From Girardinichthys multiradiatus (lineage: Eukaryota > Chordata > Actinopteri > Cyprinodontiformes > Goodeidae), in NCBI RefSeq assembly GCF_021462225.1, contig NC_061796.1, positions 48,527,613-48,591,612 on the forward strand: DNA of 64,000 nucleotides, read 5' to 3'. A model generated the notes under the pieces. That model was given only the letters and a program-made list of their open reading frames with translations, was not told where the DNA came from and did no database searches. The stretch's first letter is position 1; every line of letters starts with the position of its first letter. The position numbers were made by a program, and so were the translations under genes. This document shows positions 1 through 14,400 of the stretch, piece by piece.

Positions 1-419
1 ATAAAGAACTATTTTTTCCAGGAGTCTCCCAGAACCATCTGTTCTTGGACTTTTCATCATGTAATCCTGAAACATATGCCCCAGGACTACCTGTTTCAGA
101 ATCACATTCTCCAGAACTATCTATCCCAGGACTAACTATTCCAGAAACACATGTTCTTAAATCATCCACAGTTTTCTGGAAACACGTGCCTAGAGATGAT
201 AGAATTAGAAAACCCAGTTCCCGACCAAAACAGCACAAAAACGTAAGTTTTTTCATAGCTTTTCCTTAAGGAATGAGCTGTGGTTGGACACCACATGGAT
301 CCAATATCCTCAATCAGGACCCAATCAGAAGCTGAGGATGTGCTTAAGATTCTGGAAATGTTTTGGAATGTTAAATGGAAAACTGGAAAGATCAGGGACT
401 GTTGTAGTTTCAGTCCAAC

Positions 420-1917
420 CTTCTCTGCAGCTCTGGTGTTGATCAGCGGTCCTTGTGTAGTGCTGGGATCTGATCCGTGACCCAAACGGAGCTCAGTGTC
501 CATCGCTCGTCCTAACTTGTCCACAAAGCGGTCGTAGATGCCGCTCTGGACCAGGAAGCGGTTGGAACATACGCAGGTCTGCAGGAACATGGGGAGCAGT
601 CAGCGTGTTCAGCATGATGCTGCATCGGAGCAGCACAGATGGATTCTCTGAGCTCACCTGCCCAGAGTTCCTGAACTTTGAGACCATGGCTCCGCCCACC
701 GCACTGTCGACATCTGCGCTGTCAAACACAATGAAGGGGGCGTTGCCACCAAGCTCCATTGAAACCCTCTTCACCGTGTCGGCAGCCATTCTTAGCAACA
801 CCTGGGAGCAGAAAGAACAGAAATGACTCAGAGCCCCGACTGAGGAAACTCCATCCCTGTTGGTTCCCCGCAGCTAGCTCAGGTTCCTACACAAATCTCT
901 TCTAAAGAGAATGTTCTTGCAGGATCTCACCTTCCCGGTAGCCGTGGATCCAGTGAAGGAGATTTTGGCCACCAGTGGGTCGGTGCAGAGAACCTGTCCG
1001 ACTGATGGAGTCTTCTCTCTGGAGCAAGGAACCACATTGACCACGCCCGGAGGGATCCCCGCCTGCTCCGCCAGCTGCAGGAAACAAGAAGTGGCATAAA
1101 AATGAGCTCCTTCTGGTGGGTCTCATGAAAGAATCTGAGGACACTGGTGTGAAATCTGATGGGAACGGAAGCAACACAGACAAAACCAACCGAACCAGAA
1201 CAGGAAGTTGACCTTAGCTAGAGCAAGAGCGGACAGCGGCGTGTCCTCAGCTGGCTTCACCACCACCGTGCAGCCGGCAGCCAGAGCAGCTCCAACCTTC
1301 CTGGTGATCATGGCGCTGGGGAAGTTCCACTGAGAAAAAACCAAACACGCGTTTACATTTTCGCTTGGATCACTTTCTACATTCTGGACTTTAGGAGACA
1401 GAGAGAGCATCCAGAGGAGGCAAGACCTATCTCAAGAGTTATCTTCCAACTCCCCTGAAAGCTTGCTCTAACATGTTTTGTCCCATCTGCTGACCGGTGT
1501 GATGATGGAGGCGACTCCTACTGGCTGTTTGAGGAGGAGGATCCTTCTGTCATTAGCTGGAGGTGGAACAATGTCTCCATAAACTCTCCGAGCTTCCTCT
1601 GAAAACCACTCGAGGAAGGAGGCAGAGTAGGTCATCTCTCCTAGAGACTCCCGCATGGGTTTACCCTGCAACACACACACATACAGACACACACACACAC
1701 ACACACACACATACAGACACGCACACACACACACACAGACACACACACACACACACACACGCACACAGACACACACACACACACACATACAGACACACAG
1801 ACACACACACACACGCACACACAGACACACACGCACACAGACACACACACACACACGCACACACAAACACACGCACACAGACACACACACACACACACAC
1901 ACACATACAGACACACA

Positions 1918-1953
<36 letters not shown>

Positions 1954-2149
1954 GACACACACACACACACGCACACAGACACACACACACACACACATAC
2001 AGACACACAGACACACGCACACACAGACACACACGCACACAGACACACACACACACACGCACACACAAACACACGCACACAGACACACACACACACACAC
2101 ACACATACAGACACACAGACACACACACACACACACATACAGACACACA

Positions 2150-2185
<36 letters not shown>

Positions 2186-2419
2186 GACACACACACACAC
2201 ACGCACACAGACACACACACACACACACATACAGACACACAGACACACACACACACGCACACACAGACACACACGCACACAGACACACACACACACACGC
2301 ACACACAAACACACGCACACAGACACACACACACACACACACACACATACAGACACACAGACACACACACACACACACGCACACACACACATACAGACAC
2401 ACACACACACACGCACACA

Positions 2420-2463
<44 letters not shown>

Positions 2464-5400
2464 CCACAGCAGCTTAAAATCTATGTGTAACTTCTAGAAT
2501 GTCAGGAGGTGATGTAAACAACAAAAAACACTGACAATTATGAACATTGATATCTCTAGTTTCTTTCATTCAGCACTCGGCTGCATGAAGCTAAAATTCC
2601 CACGTCTTTTCTTCTTCCATTCCTCACGTAAGGATTTATGGGAGACTCGTACTCGTCGTCTTCCACTTCATTCGGGACCAGGTTGCGAGGGCAGTAGACT
2701 CAGTAAAGACACCCAGACTTCCGTCTCCCCAGAGACCTCGTCATTACTGTGGCAGCCGCACCGATCCATCTGTCGATCTCCCGCTCCATTCTTCCCTCAC
2801 TCGTGAACAAGACCCCGAGATACTTAAACTCCTCCACTTGAGGCAGGAACTCCCCTCCAACCTGAAGAGGACAAGCCATCCTTTTCCGGTCGAGAACCAT
2901 GGCCTCGGACTTGGAGGAGCTGATCTTCATCCCAGCCACTTCACACTCGGCTGCGTACCGCCCCAGCGCATGCTGTAGGTCTTGTCTAGAGGGGGCCAGC
3001 AGGACCACGTCATCTGCAAAAAGAAGAGACGAAATCCACTGGTCCCCAAACCAGACCCCCTCCGGCCCTTGGCTGCGTCTAGAAATCCTGTCCATAAAAG
3101 TTATGAACAGGACCGGTGACAAAGGGCAGCCCTCCGCTCGTACAGAGACCGGATGGCCCCTAGTAAAGGGCCCCCGATTCCATACTCCTGGAGCACCCCC
3201 CACAGGGCATCACGAGGGACACAGTCGAATGCCTTACTTCCGGTCCCCCCACCACCCCCAGTCTGCCAGTCCAGAGGCAATGTCCCCGACCGCCACGTAA
3301 TGTTGAAGAGGCGTGTCAACCATGACAGCACCACAACATCCAGAGACTTGAGGTACTCAGGGTGGATCTCATCCACCCCCGAAGCCTTGCCACCACGGAG
3401 CTTTTTAACCACCTCGGTGACTTCAGCCTGGGTGAAGAAAGAGTCCAACCCCGAGTCCCCAGCCTCTGTTTCCACCAGGGAATGCGTGATGGCAGGATTG
3501 AGGAGATCCTCGAAGTACTCCTTTCACCACCTGATAATGTCCTCAGTGGAGGTCAGCAGCCTCCCACCCCCACTATAAACAGTGTTGGCGAAGCACTGCT
3601 TCCCCCTCCTGAGGCGCCGGTCGGTTCCCCAGAATCGCTTCGAGGCCAACCGGTAGTCCTTCTCCATGGCCTCACCGAACTCCTCCCAGGCCCGAGTTTT
3701 TGCCTCTGCCACAGCCCGGGCCGTGGCACGCTTGGCCTCACGGTACCCGTCAGCCGCCTCAGGAGTCCCACAAGCCAACCACAGCCGATGGGACTCCTTC
3801 AGCTTGACAGCATCTCTTACTGCTGGTGTCCACCACCGGGTTCGGGGATTGCTGGGGAAAAGAGGTGCGGAGAACATGGTCCACTCGGACTCTATGTCTC
3901 CAACATCCCCCATAATCTGGTCAAAGCTCTCCTGGAGGTGGGAGTTGAATACATCCCTGGCCGAGGGCTTCGCCAGACGTTCCCAGCAGACCCTCACTAT
4001 GCGCTTGGGCCTGCCAGGTCTGTCCGGCTTTCTCCTCTTTCAGCGTATCCAACTCACCACCAGGTGATGATCAGTGGACAGCTCAGCCCCTCTCTTCACC
4101 CAAGTGTCCAAAACATGCGGCCGAAGGTCTGATGATACGACAACAAAGTCGATCATTGACCTCCTGCCTAGGGTGTCCTGGTGCCAAGTGCACTGATGGA
4201 CACCCTTATACTTACCCTTATTGGTGTTCATTATGGACAATCCGTACTAGCACAGAAGTCCAATAATGAAACACCACTTGGATTCAGATCGGGGAGGCCA
4301 TTTCTCCCAATCACGCCTCTCCAGGTGTTACTGTCATTTCCCACATGGCGTTGAAGTCCCCCAGCAGAATAACGGAGTCCACCAGGAGGGGCACTATGCA
4401 GCTCACCCAACAGGGATGTCAAGAAGGACACAGTCAGAGACCTGTCCCTGACCAGAAGGCGCAGGGATGTGACCCTCTCATCCACTGGGATAAACCACAA
4501 CACTAGACAGCTGAGCCGGGGGGCAACAAGCAGACCCACCCCAGCTCGCTGCCTCTCCCTGCGGGCCACTCCAGAGTAGAAGAAAGTCCAGCTTCTCGTG
4601 GGGAGCTGGGTTCCAGAGCCTGTGCATGGAGGTGAGCACAGCATGGGCTGTTCAGTCCTCCTTGAACCGCCACCTTAACGTGGTGGAGTGGTTTGAGTGC
4701 TTGAATGATCCTAGAAGCTATGTTGTCTAGGGCTTAAATGCCCCTGGTAGGGTCTCCCATGACCAACAGGCTCTGAGTGACGGGTCAGACAAAGACCGGT
4801 TCAAGATGCCTTCATCGGGACCAAAAACATTAAGGCACATGATGTCACCTGGCACAGCAGAGCCTGGGTCCCACCCTGGAGCCAGGCCCGGGCTCGGGAC
4901 TCGGAGAGTGCCTGGTGGCTATTTAGCTCCTTGCGGGAGCCAAGCCCAAACGAGAGACACGAGGACATCCCCCAGTGGGCCCACCACCTGCAGGGGGAAC
5001 CATGAAGGACCAGTGCAAAGATGGATCAGGCAGCAGATTTTTTACCTATCCCAATTATGAGATATTTAGGTAAAAATAACGAATATTGTTACTTCAAACA
5101 GGTCACTGTAATTATGATGTGGTCATAGAAGCCTCCAGGAAAGTCTGAGGGATACAGATGTTCAGATGATCTGCAGGTGGACAACTGTTTGCAGGAAAAA
5201 TCAGACTAATATCTGGAACTTCTCTGGTTCCCTTCTTCTAACCTTCTTCTTCTACTCTAACAAGTCAGAACAGCTTGAGGTGTTGGCAAAAGGAATGGGA
5301 ACATTACAAGGCAGTAAAAAGTTGAACTAAAGGTTTTTCCGGAATGAGCTGTAGCCTGGAATGCAGGAATCAAAGCTTTACTCTGTACCATCCTCAACTT

Positions 5401-8400
5401 CTGGCGCATCGATGTTCAACATTCAGCAGATGTTAAAGAATGACTTTACTCACACATTCAAATGTGATCAGTTTGGCGAGGTCTTCTTTATGCAAGATCA
5501 GCAGGTCGAACCACTTCCTTAGCAGGACGCTCCTCTCCTGCAGGACAACACATCACATCAGATCTTCTGTTGTCTGGATGATCTGTCAGACGCGTCATGT
5601 TCTGGGATAAAGCTCGAAATTTATTCAGCAATCTGTGAAAAACCTTAATCTTCTGAACCTTTAACAGGCGAAGACATTCAGGCTGAGATGTTCATCAACA
5701 CTAAACAACCCCCACCAACCCCACCCTACAGGACAGAAGAAGTCTGCAGAAAGTCTCCTCCCTGTAGGAAAATGTCTCAAAACACCTCACTGGGAAGAGG
5801 TTCAGAAGACATCCTGAGCTAATGTCCAAACCCCCACAGACGGCTCCTTTGGATAAGGAGACTCTGACCTCTTCACCATATCCCTGAGGTTAAGTAGATC
5901 TGCAAAAGATACTTTCCGCTGCTTCTAAGCAGGATCTCTTTGTTTCAGTCCTCCAGCACAGCACCTGGCCAAAAGTCAGGGTCAGGACGCACATCAGCAA
6001 CTAAATTAAGCATCAATTTCCTTTGCAACATCTGCTGCTTCAGGTCCATCCACCAGTCTCCTACCCCCACTTGTCAGCAAGACCCTAAGAGATATAAACC
6101 CTCCAACTTGGGGCAGCAACTCATTCCCAATCTGAAGATGGCAATCCAACTTCTTCTGGATCAAGATCAGTGGTCTCATTTCCTAAAAAGTGTGCAGCTT
6201 TCATACTAAAGGTTGGAGGTATGGGCAAATTCTGAAACAAAAACATTAAGATGTAGAAACTATGCGTAGACACATCACCGCACACGTAGCCTTCATACAT
6301 CTACTCTGCGGTGAACTGGGCTCAGCTGCACGTGGCGCTGGAGCGCCTGGTCCCCGCCCATAAATACATATGCATAAATAACCGCAAGACACCCATCATG
6401 TGTTCAAATAACCCTGGCATCACTGTGGTAACAGTCACAGAGAGACTTTGACTAGACCATGAGGGATATTTGTAGTCAGTTCCAGCAAACCAACAACTTC
6501 TTGAATTAATCAGCGACTAAAACCAGACTGAAAATAAAATGTTGATTTGAACCCGTTTAGTTCTACAGTGGCTGCATCAGATCCAAATGCTGAACTTAAT
6601 CATAACTCAATGCTGATCATCATAATGACGTGAATTTGCCTCCTATACAGGTCCTTCTCAAAATATTAGCATATTGTGAAAAACTTCATTATTTTTCATA
6701 ATGTAATGATGAAAATGTAACATTCATATATTTTAGATTCATTGCACACTAACTGAAATATTTCAGGTCTTTTATTGTCTTAATACGGATGATTTTGGCA
6801 TACAGCTCATGAAAACCCAAAATTCCTATCTCACAAAATTAGCATATTTCATCCGACCAATAAAAGAAAAGTGTTTTTAAGACAAAAAACATCAACCTTC
6901 AAATAATCATGTGCAGTTATGCACTCAATACTTGGTCGGGAATCCTTTTACAGAAATGACTGCTTCAATGCGGCGTGGCATGGAGGCAATCAGCCTGTGG
7001 CACTGCTGAGGTCTTATGGAGGCCCAGGATGCTTCGATAGCGGCCTTTAGCTCATCCAGAGTGTTGGGTCTTGAGTCTCTCAACGTTCTCTTCACAATAT
7101 CCCACAGATTCTCTATGGGGTTCAGGTCAGGAGAGTTGGCAGGCCAATTGAGCACAGTGATACCATGGTCAGTAAACCATTTACCAGTGGTTTTGGCACT
7201 GTGAGCAGGTGCCAGGTCGTGCTGAAAAATGAAATCTTCATCTCCATAAAGCTTTTCAGCAGATGGAAGCATGAAGTGCTCCAAAATCTCCTGATAGCTA
7301 GCTGCATTGACCCTGCCCTTGATAAAACACAGTGGACCAACACCAGCAGCTGACACGGCACCCCAGACCATCACTGACTGTGGGTACTTGACACTGGACT
7401 TCTGGCATTTTGGCATTTCCTTCTCCCCAGTCTTCCTCCAGACTCTGGCACCTTGATTTCCGAATGACATGCAGAATTTGCTTTCATCCGAAAAAAGTAC
7501 TTTGGACCACTGAGCAACAGTCCAGTGCTGCTTCTCTGTAGCCCAGGTCAGGCGCTTCTGCCGCTGTTTCTGGTTCAAAAGTGGCTTGACCTGGGGAATG
7601 CGGCACCTGTAGCCCATTTCCTGCACACGCCTGTGCACGGTGGCTCTGGATGTTTCTACTCCAGACTCAGTCCACTGCTTCCGCAGGTCCCCCAAGGTCT
7701 GGAATCGGCCCTTCTCCACAATCTTCCTCAGGGTCCGGTCACCTCTTCTCGTTGTGCAGCGTTTTCTGCCACACTTTTTCCTTCCCACAGACTTCCCACT
7801 GAGGTGCCTTGATACAGCACTCTGGGAACAGCCTATTCGTTCAGAAATGTCTTTCTGTGTCTTACCCTTCTTGCTTGAGGGTGTCAATAGTGGCCTTCTG
7901 GACAGCAGTCAGGTCGGCAGTCTTACCCATGATTGGGGTTTTGAGTGATAAACCAGGCTGGGAGTTTTAAAGGCCTCAGGAATCTTTTGCAGGTGTTTAG
8001 AGTTAACTCGTTGATTCAGATGATTAGGTTCATAGCTCGTTTAGAGACCCTTTTAATGATATGCTAATTTTGTGAGATAGGAATTTTGGGTTTTCATGAG
8101 CTGTATGCCAAAATCATCCGTATTAAGACAATAAAAGACCTGAAATATTTCAGTTAGTGTGCAATGAATCTAAAATATATGAATGTTAAATTTTCATCAT
8201 GACATTATGGAAAATAATGAACTTTATCACAATATGCTAATATTTTGAGAAGGACCTGTATTTCTATCAGGAAGACTGTTACCAAACACACATTCAGGAC
8301 GTCCCATCTTTAATGGCCTAGAAGCCTCCATCACCCAGGAGCCTGATGGAGGTTTGTTCCCAACACAGTTATTATAATTAGAATTATAATAATTATTGTA

Positions 8401-11400
8401 TAATAATCATGAGCTGAGATGGCCACCGTTGCAATAATGAGACACATCTGGGCATTAATAATGGGTTCCGATTCTTTCTATTCATTAAAGCATATTGACT
8501 TCCTGGGGCCCTTATAGCAGTATGCATGCGACATGTCCCTCCCACTTTCCGTATCTGTGCCCTATGTCCTCTGCACTTTTTTCAGCCGCTACAACCGTTT
8601 CATCCGCTTCTTACATGTGGTAACTTGTTTTTCCCAGCTGCCCATAAACGTTCCATAAGCGTACACTGCTAATGTGGATCACAGATGGGACACCTGCTGC
8701 TGAACGAGGGGCTTCACAGTGTGGGTAGAGTCAGGATGTTCTTCAGACCAGCTAGACCAACGTTGGCTAAATGATGACGTGTTAATACATGCCACTATAC
8801 CATGTTAAGCTAGTTAACAAGAATAGGTTACGTCCCTTGCTAGTTAGTTCATGGTGAGTGCTGGGTAGAGCACCAAAAAATTGTACTGAAGTAAAAGTAG
8901 CACCACTTTAAGATATTTCTACTTGAGTAAAAGTAAAAAACTGAGAACACCAAAACAAATGTGAACATTCTACTTTAGTCGTACTCGTACTCGTCGTTTT
9001 CCGCTTTATCCAGGACCGGGTCGCGGGGGCAGCAGACTCAGCAGAGACACCCAGACATCCCTCTTTCCAGACACCTCCTCCAGTTCCTCCAGATGGAGCC
9101 CAAGGTGTTCCCAGGCCAGCCGAGAGACACAGTCCCTCCAGCGTGTCCTGGGCCGTCCCCTGGGCCTCCTCCCGGTGGGACGTGCCTGGAACACCTCCCC
9201 AGGGAGGCATCCGGTATAGATGCCCGAGCCACCTCAACTGGCTCCTCTCGATGTGGAGGAGCAGCGGCTCTACTCCGAGCTCCTCACCCTATCTCTAAGG
9301 GAGTACCAGGCCACCCTACTTTAGTCATTTCATCATATTCACGACTGTTGTGACATGTTGCTCTGATGGTTGAAACTTTATAGTCCATTTGACCTACACC
9401 ACTTCCATGGGTGAAGACCTTGTTGCATGGCGTTGTTATTACTATACATTTTTCTTACTAAATTGCTATTTGTTTCAGATTAGGGTGTTAAAACACCATT
9501 GACATTTGTCTTTATTACTATTCAATATTTAGACAGGGAATGCACCCTGTTTCAGCTGGTTGTGATGTAAACTTTATAAGCTGGAATGTAAAATCTTTAA
9601 ATTCTCCTGTAAAAAGCCATACGAATAAACGTAATGTAGGAATTATTTATCTTCATCTCCGAACCTTCGATCATTTCCGCCTCAGAGAAGGGTGGGTTGA
9701 ACAGTCATTCCACTCTAATTTTCATTCCAAATCTAGAGGAGTGGCTTTTCTTATTAATAAAAATACCCCATTTGTTATGACAAAAGTTATGGACAGGCTT
9801 TATAATACACCAGTAATTAAGGTGAAGCTAAACCACTCTGGCTTTATTTGATGAATTCAGCAACATATCAGGATACAAGGTTAATTTACACAAATGTGAA
9901 ATCATGCCAGTGAATACAGAAGCCAAGCAAACTAATTTTGATCTATTCCCTTTTAGAGTCAGTTTACAAAAAATGTAAATACTTTGGAATTTGGGTAACA
10001 CACTCTTTAACGGAAATTTTTAAAGATAATTTCTCACTATTACTAACACAACTTAAACAGGTTCTAGAGCGATGGTGCCTGCTACCCCTTTCACTGGGAG
10101 GGAGAATTAATACAATCAAAATGAATGTACTACCTCATTTTTTTCAGTGTTTCCCTATATACATATTTAAATCCTTCTCTACAAATGTGGATAAGCTGAT
10201 ATTAAGATTTCTATGGAATAAAAAGAACCACAGGATAAGGAAAAATATCCTACAGCCACATTGTCAACATTTTCAGGATTACTACTGGGCTGCTAACATC
10301 GCAGCGATGCTTCATTGGAGGGAATCTAATATGCCCTCAGAACGGTTACGAATGGAAAATTCTTGCTGTTCTCATATTTCTCCAAACTCTCTGCTTTGTT
10401 CTAAACTACCTTTTTCTGAAACCACATCAAAATATACGTAAAATGTAATTAAGAAATTTTGGGCACAGTTCAGATGAGTATTTTCCCTCAAGGACCCATC
10501 AAGGTGTGCACCTATCAATAGAAATCATCAATTTATACCTTCAACCACAGATCAAGCGTTTCATGAGTGGATATAAAAGGAACTGTTGCAGTAGAAGATC
10601 TATTTATTGATGTCATTTTTGCATGCTTTGACCAACTTCTATTTAAATTTAATATCCCTCGATGCCACTTCTTTAGATCCCCCCAGCTTTGAAGTTTTAC
10701 CTCAACATTATATACCTATTTCCCATCCTGTCCACCTGAAACTCTCCCAGACCTAGATCTTTGAACTTAATATAAATTGCAAAGGAACAACTGGGAAAGT
10801 CTCTCTCCTAAACACACATAATTTGAAACTCTTAATAATATAAAAAATCCAATGGGAGAGGGATCTAGGTCTGGATATCTCTGCGATTTGGGGGAAAACC
10901 TTAGGATACATTCTTCTTCAATTTGTCTACGACACATGGCTATCCAGTTTAAGCTAGTGCATCATCTCCACTGGTCAACAGCAAAGCTTGAAAAATGTAT
11001 TCCCAATACCAGTCCCATTTTTGATTGATGCAAGCAATCAGCAGCTACCCTCTCACATTTGTTTTGGTCCTGTTTAGAGCTACACAGTTTCTGGCAGTCA
11101 ATATTCAGAACACCCATAAATCCCTCAGTGATCCTTGCGATATTTGGCGTAATACCACATGATATCAATCTTAACCGCAGGGTGTAAAATATAATAGATT
11201 TTGGGACTTTAATTGCTAGGCGACTGATTCTTCTTAGATGGAAGGAGCCATTCCCTCCAACCTTTAAGATGTGGATCAACTATCTTGTACAACTTTTGGT
11301 TCTAGAGAAGATTCACTGTTCTATGAGACGATGTGCACAAGAACTCTAGTTTACTTCAAGCCTTTCTTATTTTACATAGAACTACTAGATGTCACAATGG

Positions 11401-14400
11401 TTGATGTACTTCAGGACTGATCCCGTCGTATTCTAGAACAAATGCTTTTTTATCTGTTTCTATTTCTTTTCGATTTTATTAATTTTTCACAGTTCCATTC
11501 ATTTATATTTATTAGGCACTCATCCAAGTGTATTTCTATTACTTAAACTCATTCACGTTTTGTTTTATTTCTCCAAATAGAACTGTAATTTACGAGCAAT
11601 ATATGTAAAATATAAGATGCTGTGTGGTACGGTAATGGGTGGGTGGTACATTAGGTTTACATATGTTTGTAACTTTGTACTAATACAAAATGCCAATAAA
11701 AAGACTTGGTTGAAAAAAAAGACTCAGTCATGGGACCAAAGGAACTGTTCAGTTGAGGACCTCATTAATTGTTTGGAGGACTACACATACACTCACCGGC
11801 CACTTTATTAGGTACACCTGTCCAACTGCTCGTTAACGCATATATCTAATCAGCCAATCACATGGCAGCAACTCAATACATTTAGACATGTAGACATGGT
11901 GAAGTTCAAACCGAGCATCAGAATGGGGAAGAAAGAGGATTTAAGTGACTTTGAACGTAGCATGGTTGTTGGTGCCAGACAGGCTGGTCTGAGTATTTCA
12001 GAAACTGATGATCTACTGGGATTTTCACTCACTGCCATCTCTAGAGTTTACAGAGAATGGTCTGAAAATGAGAAAATATCCAGTGAGCAGCGGTTCTGTG
12101 GGTGAAAATGCCTTGTTGATGCCAGAGGTCAGAGGATAATGGCCAGACTGGTTCCAGCTGATAGAAAGGCAACAGTAACTCAAATAACCGCTCGTTACAA
12201 CCAAGGCATGCAGAAGAGCATCTCTGAACAACACGTTGAAACTTGAGGCGGATGGGCTACAGCAGCAGAAGACCACACCGGGTGCCACTCCTGTCAGCTA
12301 AGAACAAGAAACTGAGGCTATAATTCACACAGGTTCACCAAAATTGGACAATAGAAGATTAGAAAAACGTTGCCTGGTCTGATGAGTCTCAATTTCTGCT
12401 GCAACATTCGGATGGTCGGGTCAGAATTTGGTATCAACATCATGAAAGCATGGATCCATCCTGCCTTGTATCAATGGATCAGGCTGGTGGTGTAATGGTG
12501 TGGGAGATATTTTCTTGTCACACTTTGGGCCCCTTAGTACCAACTGAGCATCGTGTCAACGCCACAGCCTACCTGAGTATTGTTGCTGACCAGGTTCATC
12601 CCTTTATGACCACAGTGGACCCATCTTCTGATGGTTACTTCCAGCACGATAACGCGCCATGTCATAAAGCACCAATCATCTCAGACTGGTTTCTTGAACA
12701 TGACGATGAGTTCACTGGACTCACATGGTCTCCACAGTCACCAGATCCAATAGAGCACCTTTGAGATGTGGTGGAACGGGAGATTCTCATCATGGATGCA
12801 GCCGACAAATCTGCAGCATCTGTGTGATGCTATCATATCAACATGGACCAGTTGTTTACTTGTCTACATCCAAGGCCAGATTACTCTTCAAACTGCTGCA
12901 GGCCTTGTCACCAGCTTCCTTGGTGGATTAAATGGAGCAACAGCAACAACCTCCTGGCCCCCCATACCTGTTCACTAAAAACATCAGTCTATATGAAATC
13001 ATCTTACTCTGGTCAAGCTGCTTTATTGGGGCTGCTTGCATGTAGATTTTCATAAATCCACTAGCCACTTAACAGGCTTCAATTAAGGTAAGGTAAGTTT
13101 ATTTATATAGCAACGAGACAGTCAAAGCGCTGTACATACAATTACAATGAAAATAAACACAGATACAGACACAGAAAAACAAATGATAAAATCAAACAGA
13201 GGTCATTTAAATAAAATAAAGAGAATAGAATGATGGATAAGAAAATGAAAGGACTGACAACTTAACTAATAATGTTTAGATGGCCCAGTCAAAGGCCACT
13301 CTAAACAAATACATTTTTAATCTTGATTTAAAACAACTTAGGGTTTCGGCACTTTTCCAGTTTTCTGGGAGTTTATTCCAGATTAGTGGAGCATAAGAAC
13401 CAAAAGCTGCTTCTCCATGTTTGGTTCTGGTTCTGGTTCTGCAGCTGTCTGATCCACTTTTTAGGCAGACCTGTGAAGACACCGTTGCAGTAATCAATTC
13501 TACTAAAGATGAACGCATGAATTAGTTTTTCAAGGTCCTGCTGAGACATTAGTCCTTTAATCCTGGAGATGTTCTTTAGGTGATAGAAGGTCAACCTTCT
13601 TACTGTCTTTATGTTCCTCTGAAGGTTCAGGTCTGAGTCCATCACTACACCCAGGTTTCCAGCCTGACTGGTGGTTTCTAGCTGTATTAACTGAAGCTGT
13701 GTGCTAACTTTTAAACGCTCTTCCTTTGGTCCAAGGAAAAAGAATTATAAATATTAGACAATGACACAAATGGTACCCTATAAAAAGTAGTTTATTTCTT
13801 GAAAACTTTATCATCTTTGTTTTTTTTAACCGTGTCCTGTCCGGCAGAGAAGCGCTCAGTATTGTTGTCTGAGTGCCAAGAAAAAGCCCAACAGATTTAC
13901 TTTCACAAGCGGAGCATTACAGCTAACACTTTAAAGCTCTGCTTGATATTCACGAAAAGAAACCTTATTGGAAACTGCTTTGGGATTATTTCAGCTGTTA
14001 CGGACACGGAGACAGAAATGAAAAGGAAACAAAATGAAGCATGAATAAGAGAAAGGAGGGTGAAGAGGGAAAGGGGAGAGAAGGAGAAAAGAATGGAGGA
14101 AAGAAAGAAGGATTGAGAGAATACAAGATAACACGCTGCTTGCTTCTACACCTGCAGAAATGTTTGTATTAGCAGCATTGTTACCAAAAAAGTGCACGGT
14201 ACTTATGAATGCAAGATGTATTTAGTGGTAAATGCGGCTCAATATAGAACATCTGTTATCTGTTAACACCTGAATCTAAACACCTGTAGGTCTCAGTGTG
14301 AGTCCGCTTGTGTATACAAGGTTTCTCCATAAAAATATGCAACAATGAGTGTGAGGAGCCACAGACCTGCCCCCCTGGACCTGGGACAGATACGGAGGAG

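Noticed and set aside
1468..2497. Several 270-330 residue open frames of His-Thr or Cys-Val repeats
   Set aside because: Pure translation of the CA/GT array in each frame; no gene context except the short aldh5a1 exon at its left edge.
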